The notes: generated from the letters alone by a model not told the origin. A stretch of 64,000 nt of DNA from Pseudomonas abyssi (GCF_002307495.1 NZ_NTMR01000005.1:186001-250000), one strand, 5' to 3'. Positions 1-8,283 are shown, counted from the first letter of the stretch. Numbers and translations: made by a program.

Positions 1-1
1 C

Positions 2-220
2 AGTGATCAGGGCAAAGGGGTACCCGAGCCCCTGCTGGAGGCCATCTTTCAGCCTTTCTTCCGCGCCCCGCAAGCTGCGGCGGGAGCGGCCGAGCGCGCT
101 GGTTTTGGCCTGGGGCTGGCGCTGGCCCGGCGACAGATCATCGCCACCGGCGGCAGTATCCGCGCCTGTCCTGCGGCGGGTGGTGGCTTGTGCATGGAAA
201 TTCGTCTGCCGAAGGCGTAA
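2..220 (+). CDS. Sensor histidine kinase, C-terminal end (partial)
   Basis: This is the 3' end of a gene that enters from the left edge; 72 codons are visible before a TAA stop. The translation shows the late part of a histidine-kinase ATPase domain: a GKGVP segment (G1 box), a QPFFRA segment (F box) and GFGLGLALARR (G2 box), then a short C-terminal strand ending in LPKA. These boxes bind ATP in membrane sensor kinases of two-component systems. The TonB receptor gene starts 91 bases downstream, so the kinase probably controls that receptor, as PfeRS does for PfeA in P. aeruginosa; that link is inferred from position. The sensor region and the response regulator lie outside the window, so the stimulus cannot be told. 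Confidence 0.85.
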   Translation, partial: SDQGKGVPEPLLEAIFQPFFRAPQAAAGAAERAGFGLGLALARRQIIATGGSIRACPAAGGGLCMEIRLPKA

Positions 221-311
221 CAAATGTAAAAGCGGTTTGCTTTACGTCTCTGCTAAACAAGAATGGCACCCAAATAAGAATTTATGCCAACAACTACGCA
301 GAGGATGCAGT

Positions 312-2276
312 ATGCACCGTTACCCTACAGCCGGTCGCGCCGGCTTGCCTTTCCGGCTTTGTACTCTGGCCCTCGCGCTGGCAGCGGCCAGCGCCCAGGC
401 TGACGAGCCGGCAGAGTTGCCCACCCTGGAGATTACCGGCCAGCACATTCAGGAAGCTGACGTGACCAGCGAGACGCTGGAGCATTATCAGGCCACCGAC
501 CTGGAAGACGTGTTTGCGTCCGAGCCGGAAGTCAGCGTCGGCGGCGGCCACAGCGTGGCGCAGAAGCTGTATCTGCGTGGCCTTGAAGACACCATGGTGA
601 ATATCAGTATTGATGGCGCCCAGCAGGTCGGTCAGACCTTTCACCACACCGGGCGGATCAATGTCGAGCCTGAGCTGCTGAAGGCAGTCGACGTCAAGGC
701 AGGCACGCCCGATGCCTTGGCAGGCCCCGGTGCGCTGGGTGGTGCCATCCGCTTCGAAACCAAGGACCCGGAAGACCTGCTGCGTCCGGGCGAGTCTGCT
801 GGCGCGCTGCTCAAAACCACCTACTTCAGCAATGCCGAAGGTTTCAAGGGTAATGGCACCCTGTTTGGTCGTCTCAACGATGCCTGGTCCGGCATGCTGA
901 TGGCCACCTACCAAGACCTGGATGATTACGAAGACGGCAATGGCGACACTGTTCCTGCCACTGGCGCCCGTCAGTCACTTGGCTTTGGCAAGGTGGTGGG
1001 GCACCTGACCGAGGCCCAGACCCTTCGTCTGAGCTATGAGCGTCGCGAGGATACCGGGCTGCGCAACCAGCGCCCGCAATGGCAGGCCAGCAGCTGGAAC
1101 CCGAGCTACCCGCTTGAGAATGTGCGTGAAACCTGGAATGTCGGCTATGAACTGGCCCCCAGCGACAATCCGCTGCTGCACCTGGAGGTGTCGGCCTATC
1201 ACACCGAGAACCAGCTGGAGCAGAACGTCATCGGCCGCTGGGGCATTTATCGCGCGCAAACCCAGTCCTGGGGTGGTGATGTGCGTAACACCAGTCGCCT
1301 GGGTGGCCATGAGCTGACTTATGGCGTCGACTACCGTCGTGACAGCCTGACTGCCGGGCCTGGCAGCGATCCGGATGCGAACGAGCAGGAGGGCAAGGTT
1401 TACGGTGTCTTCGTGCAGGATTACTGGAGTCTGGGTGAGCGCTGGCTGCTGGGCCTGGGCGGACGTTACGATCGCTACCAGCTCGATGGCAATCTGGGTG
1501 AGCGTTATCGCGAAAGCGGCTTCAGCCCCAACGCCAGCCTGCGCTTTCAGGCCACCGACGACCTGGCGCTATGGGTCTCCCACGCGCGTGCTTTCCGCGG
1601 CCCGCAGATTCGTGACGGCTTCAAGGTCGACATTGCGCCGCTGGACCCGGCCCTCAAGCCCGAGAAGGCGCGCAGCAACGAGGTCGGCTTCGACTACATC
1701 AGTGGCGGCTGGTTGCTGTCCGGTAAGTACTACCGTTCGACGATTCAGGACGCCATCGGCGATCCGGAGCCGCGTCCACGTATCTATGAAAACGCGGGTG
1801 ATCTGGAGTCCAGGGGCTACCTGCTGGAAACCGCCTATCGCTGGAGCCAGCTTAGCGTCGGCATGAGCTACCACCATAACGACACTGACCTGAACGACGG
1901 CTACGACCTGAACATGTGGCAGCACAATGGCCTGGGCACCACCCTTGGTGACACCTGGACCCTGAGCGCTGACTATCGCTTCAGCGAGTCGCTGGAAATG
2001 GGCTGGCAGGGCCGCTTTGTCGAGCGCGTCTCGATGGATACGCTGGTGGGTGAAGTCGACAAGCCCGGCTATGGCGTGCAAGACCTCTACGCCAACTGGA
2101 TGGTCCTCGATGACGAACGCCTGACCCTGTCGCTGACGGTCAAGAACCTGTTCGACAAGCAGTATCTGGATCACGCCAGCAATGGCGACTTTGAGGCTAT
2201 TCCCGGCTATGAAGGCGTGATTGGCGCTTACGAGCCAGGCCGTGAAATTCGTCTGGGCATGACGATGCGGTTTTAA
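312..2276 (+). CDS. TonB-dependent outer-membrane receptor
   Basis: 654-aa outer-membrane receptor that imports an iron complex or similar ligand using TonB energy. Residues 1-30 form a signal peptide (hydrophobic run LALALAAASAQA). A plug domain follows at about 35-150 with the family features LYLRGLED and GPGALGGAIRF, then a beta-barrel of about 500 residues ending in the C-terminal Phe typical of outer-membrane proteins. The open frame extends upstream to the window edge, but that part overlaps the kinase end and is not protein-like, so I place the start at the ATG at 312, directly before the signal peptide. At 654 aa it is shorter than PfeA/PirA-type receptors. The substrate is unknown; I could not identify a convincing Fur box. 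A strong terminator follows. Confidence 0.9.
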   Translation: MHRYPTAGRAGLPFRLCTLALALAAASAQADEPAELPTLEITGQHIQEADVTSETLEHYQATDLEDVFASEPEVSVGGGHSVAQKLYLRGLEDTMVNISIDGAQQVGQTFHHTGRINVEPELLKAVDVKAGTPDALAGPGALGGAIRFETKDPEDLLRPGESAGALLKTTYFSNAEGFKGNGTLFGRLNDAWSGMLMATYQDLDDYEDGNGDTVPATGARQSLGFGKVVGHLTEAQTLRLSYERREDTGLRNQRPQWQASSWNPSYPLENVRETWNVGYELAPSDNPLLHLEVSAYHTENQLEQNVIGRWGIYRAQTQSWGGDVRNTSRLGGHELTYGVDYRRDSLTAGPGSDPDANEQEGKVYGVFVQDYWSLGERWLLGLGGRYDRYQLDGNLGERYRESGFSPNASLRFQATDDLALWVSHARAFRGPQIRDGFKVDIAPLDPALKPEKARSNEVGFDYISGGWLLSGKYYRSTIQDAIGDPEPRPRIYENAGDLESRGYLLETAYRWSQLSVGMSYHHNDTDLNDGYDLNMWQHNGLGTTLGDTWTLSADYRFSESLEMGWQGRFVERVSMDTLVGEVDKPGYGVQDLYANWMVLDDERLTLSLTVKNLFDKQYLDHASNGDFEAIPGYEGVIGAYEPGREIRLGMTMRF

Positions 2277-2301
2277 GCGTTTCACTTGAGCTGCGGCCCA
2301 T

Positions 2302-2338
2302 AAAAAACGGCCAACCCGTGAGGGTTGGCCGTTTTTTT
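2302..2338 (+). terminator. Rho-independent terminator after the TonB receptor
   Basis: A perfect hairpin with arms CGGCCAACC and GGTTGGCCG around a short CGTGA loop, preceded by an A-run and followed by seven T. It lies 25 bases after the receptor stop. Confidence 0.9.
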
Positions 2339-2384
2339 AGGTTTCGGGCTGAATGCTCAGATGATGGCGTGGGCACGGAAATTA

Positions 2385-2854
2385 GTCCCGTTTACGCGGG
2401 CGAGTAGCGCAGATTTATCGGGAAAAAGAGTCGCAGCATGTCTGAGGAGCGCAGCGACGAGTTCTGCGACTCCCCGATAAATCGAGCAACGCAGCGGACC
2501 CGAAGGGCCGCGTAGTCGGGTGCCCTGGGGGATTCAGGGAAGCGCTAACCCATTTCACACGCCCTCTGGCGCTCAGGCCGGTCCGTAATCAAGGCGTGGT
2601 TTCGAAGGCATGTCGGGACCTGTCGAGAAATCACAACGCAGGGTACGGATCGGCCTGAGCGCCCCGTAGGGCGAGCGCTCAAGCATGCATCTGCTGCGTT
2701 GCGCTACTTGCCAATAGAACCACTATTGGCTGCACATCGCGCCTTGCATCTACATGCTTGAGCACTCGCAGAGGGCGTGTGAAATGGGTTAGCGCTTCCC
2801 TTTGGGGGGGGCTGGGCAAGCAGCCCCCCTTGGCTCGCCGGGAAGGCGAAAGGC
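2385..2854. repeat. Composite intergenic repeat, copy A
   Basis: A 470-bp non-coding element that recurs at 18082-18563 in the same orientation. Both copies open with GTCCCGTTTACGCGGGCGAG, pass through a diverged hairpin region, share the block GAACCCGAAGGGCCGCGTAG (GGACCC in this copy) and end with GGCTCGCC...AAGGCGAAAGGC. The outer frame resembles a dispersed intergenic element that I recall from many Pseudomonas genomes. A second, separately occurring element (2537-2800) sits inside it. The 5' hairpin arms vary between copies while staying complementary within each copy (ATTTATCGGG with CCCGATAAAT here). Short ORFs inside have no protein character. This element fills nearly all of the gene-free stretch between the receptor and the thiolase. 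Confidence 0.8.
2537..2800. repeat. Inner inverted-repeat element, copy A (32-bp perfect ends)
   Basis: A 264-bp element bounded by a perfect 32-bp inverted repeat: the left end at 2537-2568 begins GGGAAGCGCTAACCC and the right end at 2769-2800 is its exact complement. A second nested inverted repeat pairs 2671-2687 (GCGAGCGCTCAAGCATG) with 2753-2769, and a small hairpin GCCAATAG/CTATTGGC lies at the centre. A near copy lies at 18247-18511, a right-half copy at 57495-57624, and a lone right end at 53194-53224. It encodes no plausible protein; a MITE-like or REP-derived element is most likely. Confidence 0.8.
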
Positions 2855-2909
2855 TGAGTCAGGGGCGGCACGACGCAGAAAGCAATTCACCGATAGCCCG
2901 CCCTCTGAA

Positions 2910-4091
2910 TCAGACCAGCTCGATGGCAACCGCCGTCGCCTCACCACCACCAATGCACAGCGAGGCAACGCCACGCTTGCCGCCGGTCTGCTGCAGCGCG
3001 TTGATCAGGGTGATGATGATGCGTGAGCCGGTGGAGCCGACCGGATGGCCCTGGGCGCAGGCGCCGCCGTAAATGTTGACCTTGGCGTGATCCAGACCGT
3101 GTTCACGCATTGCCAGCATGGCGACCATGGCAAAGGCTTCGTTGATTTCGAACAGGTCGACGTCAGCGGCGCTCCAGCCGGTCTTGTTGAACAGGTTGGT
3201 CATGGCGCCGATGGGGGCCAGCGTGAACTCGCTCGGATCCTGGCTCTGGGTCGCATGGCCAACAATGCGGGCCAGCGGCTTGAGGCCACGGCGTTCGGCT
3301 TCGGCGGCGGTCATCAGCACCAGGGCGCTGGCGCCATCGGAAATGGAGCTGGCGTTGGCGGCGGTCACGGTGCCGTCTTTCTTGAAGGCCGGTTTGAGGG
3401 TCGGGATCTTGTCCAGATTGGCGTTCAGCGGCTGCTCGTCATCCTTGACCACGACCTCGCCCTTGCGGGTTTTGACCGTGACCGGGACGATCTCGCTGGC
3501 CAGGGTGCCGTTCTCGATGGCGGCCTGGGCGCGCTTGAGCGACTCGATGGCATAGGCGTCCATGTCTTCGCGGGTCAGGCCGTACTGGTCGGCGGTGTCC
3601 TGGGCGAAGGAGCCCATCAGGCGACCGGTGCGGGCGTCCTCCAGACCGTCAAAGAACATGTGGTCCTTGATCTCGCCATGACCCATGCGCAGACCGTTGC
3701 GGGCTTTCTCGAGAAGGTACGGCGCGTTGGACATGCTTTCCATGCCGCCGGCGACCATCACGCTGTTGCTGCCAGCCTTGAGCGCATCGTGGGCCTGCAT
3801 CACGGCTTTCATGCCGGAGCCGCACAGTTTGTTGATGGTGGTGCAGCCGGTGGCGGCTGGCAGGCCGGCGTTCAGGCTGGCCTGGCGGGCGGGCCCCTGC
3901 TTCAGGCCGGCGGGCAGCACGCAGCCCATGATGACTTCGTCGACGTCAGCGGCGGCGATGCCAGCCCGCGCCACTGCTTCACGGATGCTGATGGCGCCCA
4001 GATCGACTGCACTGACGCTGGACAGGCTGCCCTGAAAACCACCCATGGGAGTACGTGCACCCCCAACAATTACGATGCTCTGGTCCGACAT
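2910..4091 (-). CDS. Acetyl-CoA C-acyltransferase (thiolase)
   Basis: 393-aa thiolase, the usual length for biosynthetic/degradative acetyl-CoA acetyltransferases. It condenses two acyl-CoA units or cleaves a 3-ketoacyl-CoA. The nucleophilic Cys is Cys90 (KLCGSGMKAV), the GHP motif is at His349 (GACAQGHPVG), and the acid/base Cys is Cys379 in CIGGGEA, where most thiolases have CNGGG or CIGGG. The start is supported by AGGAGC eight bases upstream. It is divergent from an AMP-forming acyl-CoA ligase across about 225 bp, which suggests shared use in fatty-acid or ketone-body metabolism. The chain-length preference cannot be read from sequence, so no symbol is given. Confidence 0.9.
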   Translation of the reverse strand: MSDQSIVIVGGARTPMGGFQGSLSSVSAVDLGAISIREAVARAGIAAADVDEVIMGCVLPAGLKQGPARQASLNAGLPAATGCTTINKLCGSGMKAVMQAHDALKAGSNSVMVAGGMESMSNAPYLLEKARNGLRMGHGEIKDHMFFDGLEDARTGRLMGSFAQDTADQYGLTREDMDAYAIESLKRAQAAIENGTLASEIVPVTVKTRKGEVVVKDDEQPLNANLDKIPTLKPAFKKDGTVTAANASSISDGASALVLMTAAEAERRGLKPLARIVGHATQSQDPSEFTLAPIGAMTNLFNKTGWSAADVDLFEINEAFAMVAMLAMREHGLDHAKVNIYGGACAQGHPVGSTGSRIIITLINALQQTGGKRGVASLCIGGGEATAVAIELV

Positions 4092-4316
4092 GACCGCTCC
4101 TGATTTAAGGTTGATTTTGCTTGTTTAGACTGCGGCAGGCGTTCTGGTCACAAAACGACTTTGTTTACAATTATACGCATGATGGTGCCAATGAAAATCC
4201 GTATGATGATTTCCGCTTGCGCTCGGCGAATCAGTCTGCACACTTGATATGGCTGGTCGGCAGCGCTTTACGACCGCTTCCATGCCCTGACAATCCCAAC
4301 AACAGTAGGTCATTCA

Positions 4317-6002
4317 ATGCTCAATACTCGAATCCTCAAGCCGGCCGATGAGGCTCACTCCACACCGTTGCTGATCAAGAACCTGCTGCTGACCGGCCAG
4401 CGCTACGAGCGCACGCAGGAGATCATCTACCGTGACCTGGTACGCTACGATTACCGCACCTTCAATGAGCGTGTGTGCCGTGCGGCCGATGCCCTGACCA
4501 AAGCGGGCGTCAAGGCGGGTGATACGGTGGCGATGATGGATTGGGACAGCCACCGCTATCTGGAGTGCATGTTCGCCGTCCCCATGATCGGTGCGGTGAT
4601 GCACACCATCAACGTCCGTTTGTCCCCGGATCAGATTCTCTACACGATGAATCACGCCGAAGACATCGTGGTGCTGATCAACAGTGAGTTCGTGCCGATC
4701 TACAAGGCCATCGAAGACCAGCTGACCACCGTCACCACCACCATCCTGCTGACCGACGAAGAAGACAAGACGGCTGATCTGCCTGGCCTGGCAGGCGAAT
4801 ACGAGCAGTTGCTCGCCGCCGCTGAGCCGACCTACGACTTCCCGGACTTTGACGAGAACTCGGTCGCCACGACCTTTTACACCACCGGCACCACCGGCAA
4901 CCCCAAAGGCGTGTATTTCACCCATCGTCAGCTGGTGCTGCACACCCTTGGGCAGGCTACGTCCATGGCCGCGCTGGACAGCGTGCGTCTGCTGGGCAAC
5001 CGCGACGTCTACATGCCGATCACCCCGATGTTCCACGTTCACGCCTGGGGCCTGCCCTATACCGCGACCATGCTGGGGGTCAAACAGGTCTACCCCGGTC
5101 GTTATGAGCCGGAGCGCCTGGTGCAGATGATCAAGGAGCACAAGGTCACCTTCTCCCATTGCGTACCGACCATCCTGCAGATGGTGCTCAATGCCGAAGG
5201 CGCCAAGAACTTCGACTTTGGCGGCATGCGCGTGATCATCGGCGGCAGCGCCCTGAATCGCTCGCTGTACAACGCGGCCAAGGCCAAGGGCATGCAGCTG
5301 GGGGCGGCTTACGGCATGTCTGAGACCTGCCCGCTGATCTCCGCCGGCTATATCAACCTGGAGGATGAAGCCGCCAGCGAGGAGCAGCGTATTAGCCAGC
5401 GCATCAAGGCCGGTGTGCCGGGGCCGCTGGTCGAGGCGCAGGTGATTGCCGCGGATGGCAGCTTCCTGCCCAAGGATGGTGTGACCCAGGGTGAACTGGT
5501 GCTGCGCGCGCCCTGGCTGACCCAGGCTTACTACCGTGAGCCGGAAAAGAGCAAAGAGTTGTGGGCCGGCGGTTGGATGCACACCGGTGATGTGGCGACC
5601 ATCAGCCCCACCGGCACCATCGAGATCCGTGACCGCATCAAGGATGTGATCAAGACCGGTGGCGAGTGGTTGTCTTCGCTGGAGCTGGAAGACCGTATCA
5701 GCCGCAGTTCGCTGGTAGCCGAGGTGGCCGTGGTCGGGGTGCCTGACCCGCGCTGGGATGAGCGTCCGTTTGCGCTGATCGTGCCGGCAGCAGGGCAGAC
5801 CGTCAGCGCCCAGGCGATTGCCGATCACCTGATGCCGAGTGTCGAAGAAGGCCATATCAACAAGTGGGCCATTCCGCGTCAGATCGCTGTGGTATCGGAA
5901 ATCCCCAAGACCAGCGTCGGTAAACTCGACAAGAAGCGCATTCGCGGGGACATCGCCGGCTGGCTCGAGTCCGAGGCAAGCTGCATCTCCTCGCTGGACT
6001 GA
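4317..6002 (+). CDS. Fatty-acid/acyl-CoA ligase (AMP-forming, AlkK-like)
   Basis: 561-aa member of the ANL adenylating superfamily, which activates a carboxylic acid to acyl-AMP and then to acyl-CoA. The P-loop-like signature TTGTTGNPKG is at about 185-194, the GMSETCP segment follows near 335-341, TGD (ATP ribose binding) is near 425, and the hinge-to-C-terminal segment RIKDVIKTGGEWLSS is near 440. The C-terminal catalytic Lys lies in KTSVGKLDKK. Overall it resembles medium/long-chain fatty-acid ligases of the AlkK type. It is divergent from a thiolase and followed by a clear terminator, so it is probably monocistronic. The ribosome site is weak (TAGG about nine bases upstream). Substrate chain length is inferred only from family resemblance. 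Confidence 0.88.
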   Translation: MLNTRILKPADEAHSTPLLIKNLLLTGQRYERTQEIIYRDLVRYDYRTFNERVCRAADALTKAGVKAGDTVAMMDWDSHRYLECMFAVPMIGAVMHTINVRLSPDQILYTMNHAEDIVVLINSEFVPIYKAIEDQLTTVTTTILLTDEEDKTADLPGLAGEYEQLLAAAEPTYDFPDFDENSVATTFYTTGTTGNPKGVYFTHRQLVLHTLGQATSMAALDSVRLLGNRDVYMPITPMFHVHAWGLPYTATMLGVKQVYPGRYEPERLVQMIKEHKVTFSHCVPTILQMVLNAEGAKNFDFGGMRVIIGGSALNRSLYNAAKAKGMQLGAAYGMSETCPLISAGYINLEDEAASEEQRISQRIKAGVPGPLVEAQVIAADGSFLPKDGVTQGELVLRAPWLTQAYYREPEKSKELWAGGWMHTGDVATISPTGTIEIRDRIKDVIKTGGEWLSSLELEDRISRSSLVAEVAVVGVPDPRWDERPFALIVPAAGQTVSAQAIADHLMPSVEEGHINKWAIPRQIAVVSEIPKTSVGKLDKKRIRGDIAGWLESEASCISSLD

Positions 6003-6020
6003 GCAGGCACTGCTGAAAAC

Positions 6021-6055
6021 AGGCCGCAACGGGGTAACCCGCTGCGGCCTTTTTG
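6021..6055 (+). terminator. Terminator after the acyl-CoA ligase
   Basis: Hairpin arms AGGCCGCAACGGG and CCCGCTGCGGCCT, followed by TTTTTG. It starts 19 bases after the stop codon. Confidence 0.85.
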
Positions 6056-6103
6056 TTGCGCGCCGGTTACTTTTTGGAATGATTCATCAGGCGGTAAGTG
6101 TCT

Positions 6104-6117
6104 CAAACGATCGTTTG
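6104..6117. promoter_or_regulatory. PsrA-like operator palindrome
   Basis: The perfect 14-bp palindrome CAAACGATCGTTTG fits the consensus described for the Pseudomonas fatty-acid-responsive repressor PsrA: G or C, AAAC, 2-4 bases, GTTT, G or C. It lies in the 450-bp gene-free stretch (6003-6455) between the acyl-CoA ligase and the DUF1329 gene, 339 bp before the latter's start. The rest of that stretch holds the ligase terminator and nothing else I can support; a short hydrophobic ORF near 6124 lacks a convincing ribosome site. Confidence 0.5.
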
Positions 6118-6455
6118 CACAAGATGTTGATTTTGCTGCTGTATGGGGCGATTTTGGTGGGTTTTTGCGTTATTCACCTGGCTTATTGCCGCACGTTCGC
6201 GGGACACTCAGGCTTGATTAGCTCGCACTCACGCAGTAGAGTCATGGCCCTCTCAAGTCCTATAAAAAACCTAATAAATCCGTCGCTGCTTACCCCGTTG
6301 TCTATGCTCTGGGTAATGCGGGCGATGTTGTGCGTCTGAAAGTATGACGGCAGGCACCGCGTGTGCCCCTTGAGGGAATCACACCGGTCATGGTCGTTGC
6401 AGCTCTGCGCTGGGCCGGTTACCCCAAACAACTCCAAGCAGAACAGGGCGAATCA

Positions 6456-7817
6456 ATGAAACCCACACATCTTGCATCTACACTCCTGGCCTCCGCGCTG
6501 CTGGCACCGTCTGCCTTTGCCGCTGTGAGCGAGCAGGAAGCCGCCAAGCTGGGCGACAGCCTGACACCGATCGGTGCAGAAACCGCAGGCAATGCGGCCG
6601 GCACCATCCCGGCCTGGACCGGTGGTCTGGCGACGGACGCCGCGCCGGTTGATGCCAACGGCTTTCTGTCCAACCCCTACAGTGGCGAGCAGCCGCTGTT
6701 CGTGATCACCGCCGCCAACTACGAGCAATATGCTGACAACCTGGCGCCGGGTCAGATCGCGATGTTCAAGCGCTACCCCGACACCTTCAAGATGCGCGTA
6801 TTCCCCAGCCACCGTTCAGCTGCCTTCCCGCAGGCCGTCTACGACGCCACTGCGAAGAACGCGACCAACACCACTCTGGTACAGGGCGGCAACGGTCTGG
6901 AGAACTACACCGTGGCCAACGCCTTCCCGATCCCGGCTGACGGTCTGGAAGTCGTTTGGAACCATGTTACCCGCTACCGTGGTGAGTCCTTCCAGCGCAC
7001 TGTGGTGCAGGCTACTCCGCAGGTTAATGGCAACTACAACGTTGTTCGCTTTGTAGAAGAGTATGCGATCCCGACTGGCCTGCAGGACTACGAGGCCGGC
7101 AGCGCGACCGACATGCTGTACTACTTCAAGCAACAGGTGACCGACCCGGCACGTCTGGCCGGTAACGTGCTGCTGGTGCACGAGACCATCAACCAGGTCG
7201 CCACCCCGCGTATGGCCTGGATCTACAATGCCGGTCAGCGTCGCGTGCGCCGTGCCCCGCAGGTGTCCTACGACGGTCCGGGTACTGCCGCTGACGGCAT
7301 GCGTACTTCCGATAACCTCGACCTGTACAACGGCGCGCCGGATCGTTACGACTGGGAGCTGGTCGGCAAGCGCGAGATGTTCATCTCCTACAACAACTAC
7401 GAGCTGGGTTCGCCGCAGGTCAAGTACGACCAGATCTTCCAGGCTGGCCACATCAACCAGGATCTGGCTCGCTATGAGCTGCACCGCGTCTGGGAAGTGG
7501 TTGCTAACGTCAAGCCGACCGAGCGCCACATCTATGCCAAGCGTCACATGTTCATCGACGAGGACTCCTGGCAGGCAGCGCACATCGACCACTACGATGG
7601 TCGTGGCGAGCTGTGGCGTGTAGGCGAGGCGCACGCGATCCAGCGTTATGCTGACGGCGTGCTGGGCTACACCATGGAAACCCTGTACGACCTGATCGCC
7701 GGTCGCTACCTGGTCATGGGTGCCAACAACGAAGAGCGTAGCAACTACAGCTATGGCTATGAACTGACCGGCGCGGAGTTCACTCCGACCGCACTGCGTC
7801 AGTCCGGCGTGCGCTAA
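6456..7817 (+). CDS. DUF1329 family exported protein
   Basis: 453-aa protein with a clear signal peptide (MKPTHLASTLLASALLAPSAFA) and a mature domain of the DUF1329 family, whose fold is related to the LolA/LolB lipoprotein carriers. The characteristic N-terminal part reads EQEAAKLGDSLTPIGAE, then GTIPAWTGGL, and Tyr/Trp-rich segments recur through the domain. The open frame begins 93 bases earlier, but the ATG at 6456 is preceded by AGGGCG and starts the signal peptide. In pseudomonads such genes often sit with DUF1302 partners and RND-type exporters and have been linked to lipid or ester metabolism; no partner is adjacent here. A PsrA-like site upstream supports a fatty-acid link by inference. 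The molecular function is not established. Confidence 0.85.
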   Translation: MKPTHLASTLLASALLAPSAFAAVSEQEAAKLGDSLTPIGAETAGNAAGTIPAWTGGLATDAAPVDANGFLSNPYSGEQPLFVITAANYEQYADNLAPGQIAMFKRYPDTFKMRVFPSHRSAAFPQAVYDATAKNATNTTLVQGGNGLENYTVANAFPIPADGLEVVWNHVTRYRGESFQRTVVQATPQVNGNYNVVRFVEEYAIPTGLQDYEAGSATDMLYYFKQQVTDPARLAGNVLLVHETINQVATPRMAWIYNAGQRRVRRAPQVSYDGPGTAADGMRTSDNLDLYNGAPDRYDWELVGKREMFISYNNYELGSPQVKYDQIFQAGHINQDLARYELHRVWEVVANVKPTERHIYAKRHMFIDEDSWQAAHIDHYDGRGELWRVGEAHAIQRYADGVLGYTMETLYDLIAGRYLVMGANNEERSNYSYGYELTGAEFTPTALRQSGVR

Positions 7818-7835
7818 GCGTTCTTTGCAGTAACC

Positions 7836-7863
7836 AAAACGCCCGGCTTTGCCGGGCGTTTTG
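7836..7863 (+). terminator. Terminator after the DUF1329 gene
   Basis: Perfect hairpin AAACGCCCGGC-TTT-GCCGGGCGTTTT. The A-run and T-run suggest that it can also serve the convergent gene ending at 7885. Confidence 0.9.
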
Positions 7864-7884
7864 CGTTGTGCGGTAGCGCTGCTT

Positions 7885-8283
7885 TCAGCAGGCCTGCGCG
7901 ACCCAGTCGTTCAGGTTGTAGTAGTTGCTGATACGGGCGACCTTGCCGTCTTTGACCTCAAAAAAGGCGCCGGCCGGCAGCACGTATTTCTGGCCGTTGG
8001 CCGGCGGCAGGCCCTCGTCGTCGGCCAGGTATTCACCGTTGACGACAAACTCGGCAGCGGCGCGGCTGCCGTCGGCGCTGACCATGATGACCATGTCGGT
8101 CAGTTGTTCGCGGTAGCAGCGATTCATCTTGTCCATGAACTCGGCAAATACTGCCTTGCCGACCTGCCGCTCGCCCTGGTTGATGTCGTGCACCACATCG
8201 TCGCTGAGCAGGGCGAGAAAGGCGGGCATGTCGGCGGCATTGAAGGCGTCGTAGTAGGCCTGAATCAGATCCTGGGTGGTCAC
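7885..8283 (-). CDS. NTF2-like / SnoaL-like ketosteroid-isomerase-fold protein
   Basis: 132-aa protein of the NTF2-like alpha+beta barrel superfamily. The N-terminal helix TTQDLIQAYYDAFNAADMPAF followed by LLSDDVVHDI is the usual opening of SnoaL/KSI-like proteins, and the tail FEVKDGKVARISNYYNLNDW is the typical closing sheet. I chose the GTG start at 8283 because AGGAG lies about ten bases upstream (8292-8298 region) and the family N-terminus aligns there; the longer frame runs into the divergent GNAT gene. Members include isomerases, dehydratases and small ligand-binding proteins, so the reaction cannot be stated. It is divergent from the GNAT-nitrilase pair. Confidence 0.8.
   Translation of the reverse strand: MTTQDLIQAYYDAFNAADMPAFLALLSDDVVHDINQGERQVGKAVFAEFMDKMNRCYREQLTDMVIMVSADGSRAAAEFVVNGEYLADDEGLPPANGQKYVLPAGAFFEVKDGKVARISNYYNLNDWVAQAC

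Noticed and set aside
3-311. N-terminal extension of the TonB receptor frame to the window edge
   Set aside because: It overlaps the kinase end in another frame, has no domain character, and a proper signal peptide starts at 312.
200-311. Fur box upstream of the TonB receptor
   Set aside because: The AT-rich stretch near 270-290 does not match the 19-bp Fur consensus well enough to claim.
2385-2854. Repeats as a CRISPR array
   Set aside because: No regularly spaced identical short repeats with unique spacers, and no cas genes.
3045-4103. 352-codon frame opposite the thiolase gene
   Set aside because: Shadow of a high-G+C gene: low-complexity Gly/His/Val composition and no ribosome site, while the thiolase is unmistakable.
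4140-4160. Second PsrA-like site (AAACGACTTTGTTT) between the thiolase and the ligase
   Set aside because: The half-sites are separated by six bases, outside the 2-4 of the consensus.
4314-6029. 571-codon frame opposite the acyl-CoA ligase
   Set aside because: Antisense shadow with compositional bias; the ligase frame has all family motifs.
6124-6339. Short hydrophobic ORF in the gap before the DUF1329 gene
   Set aside because: No ribosome site and only one hydrophobic stretch; the rest looks random.
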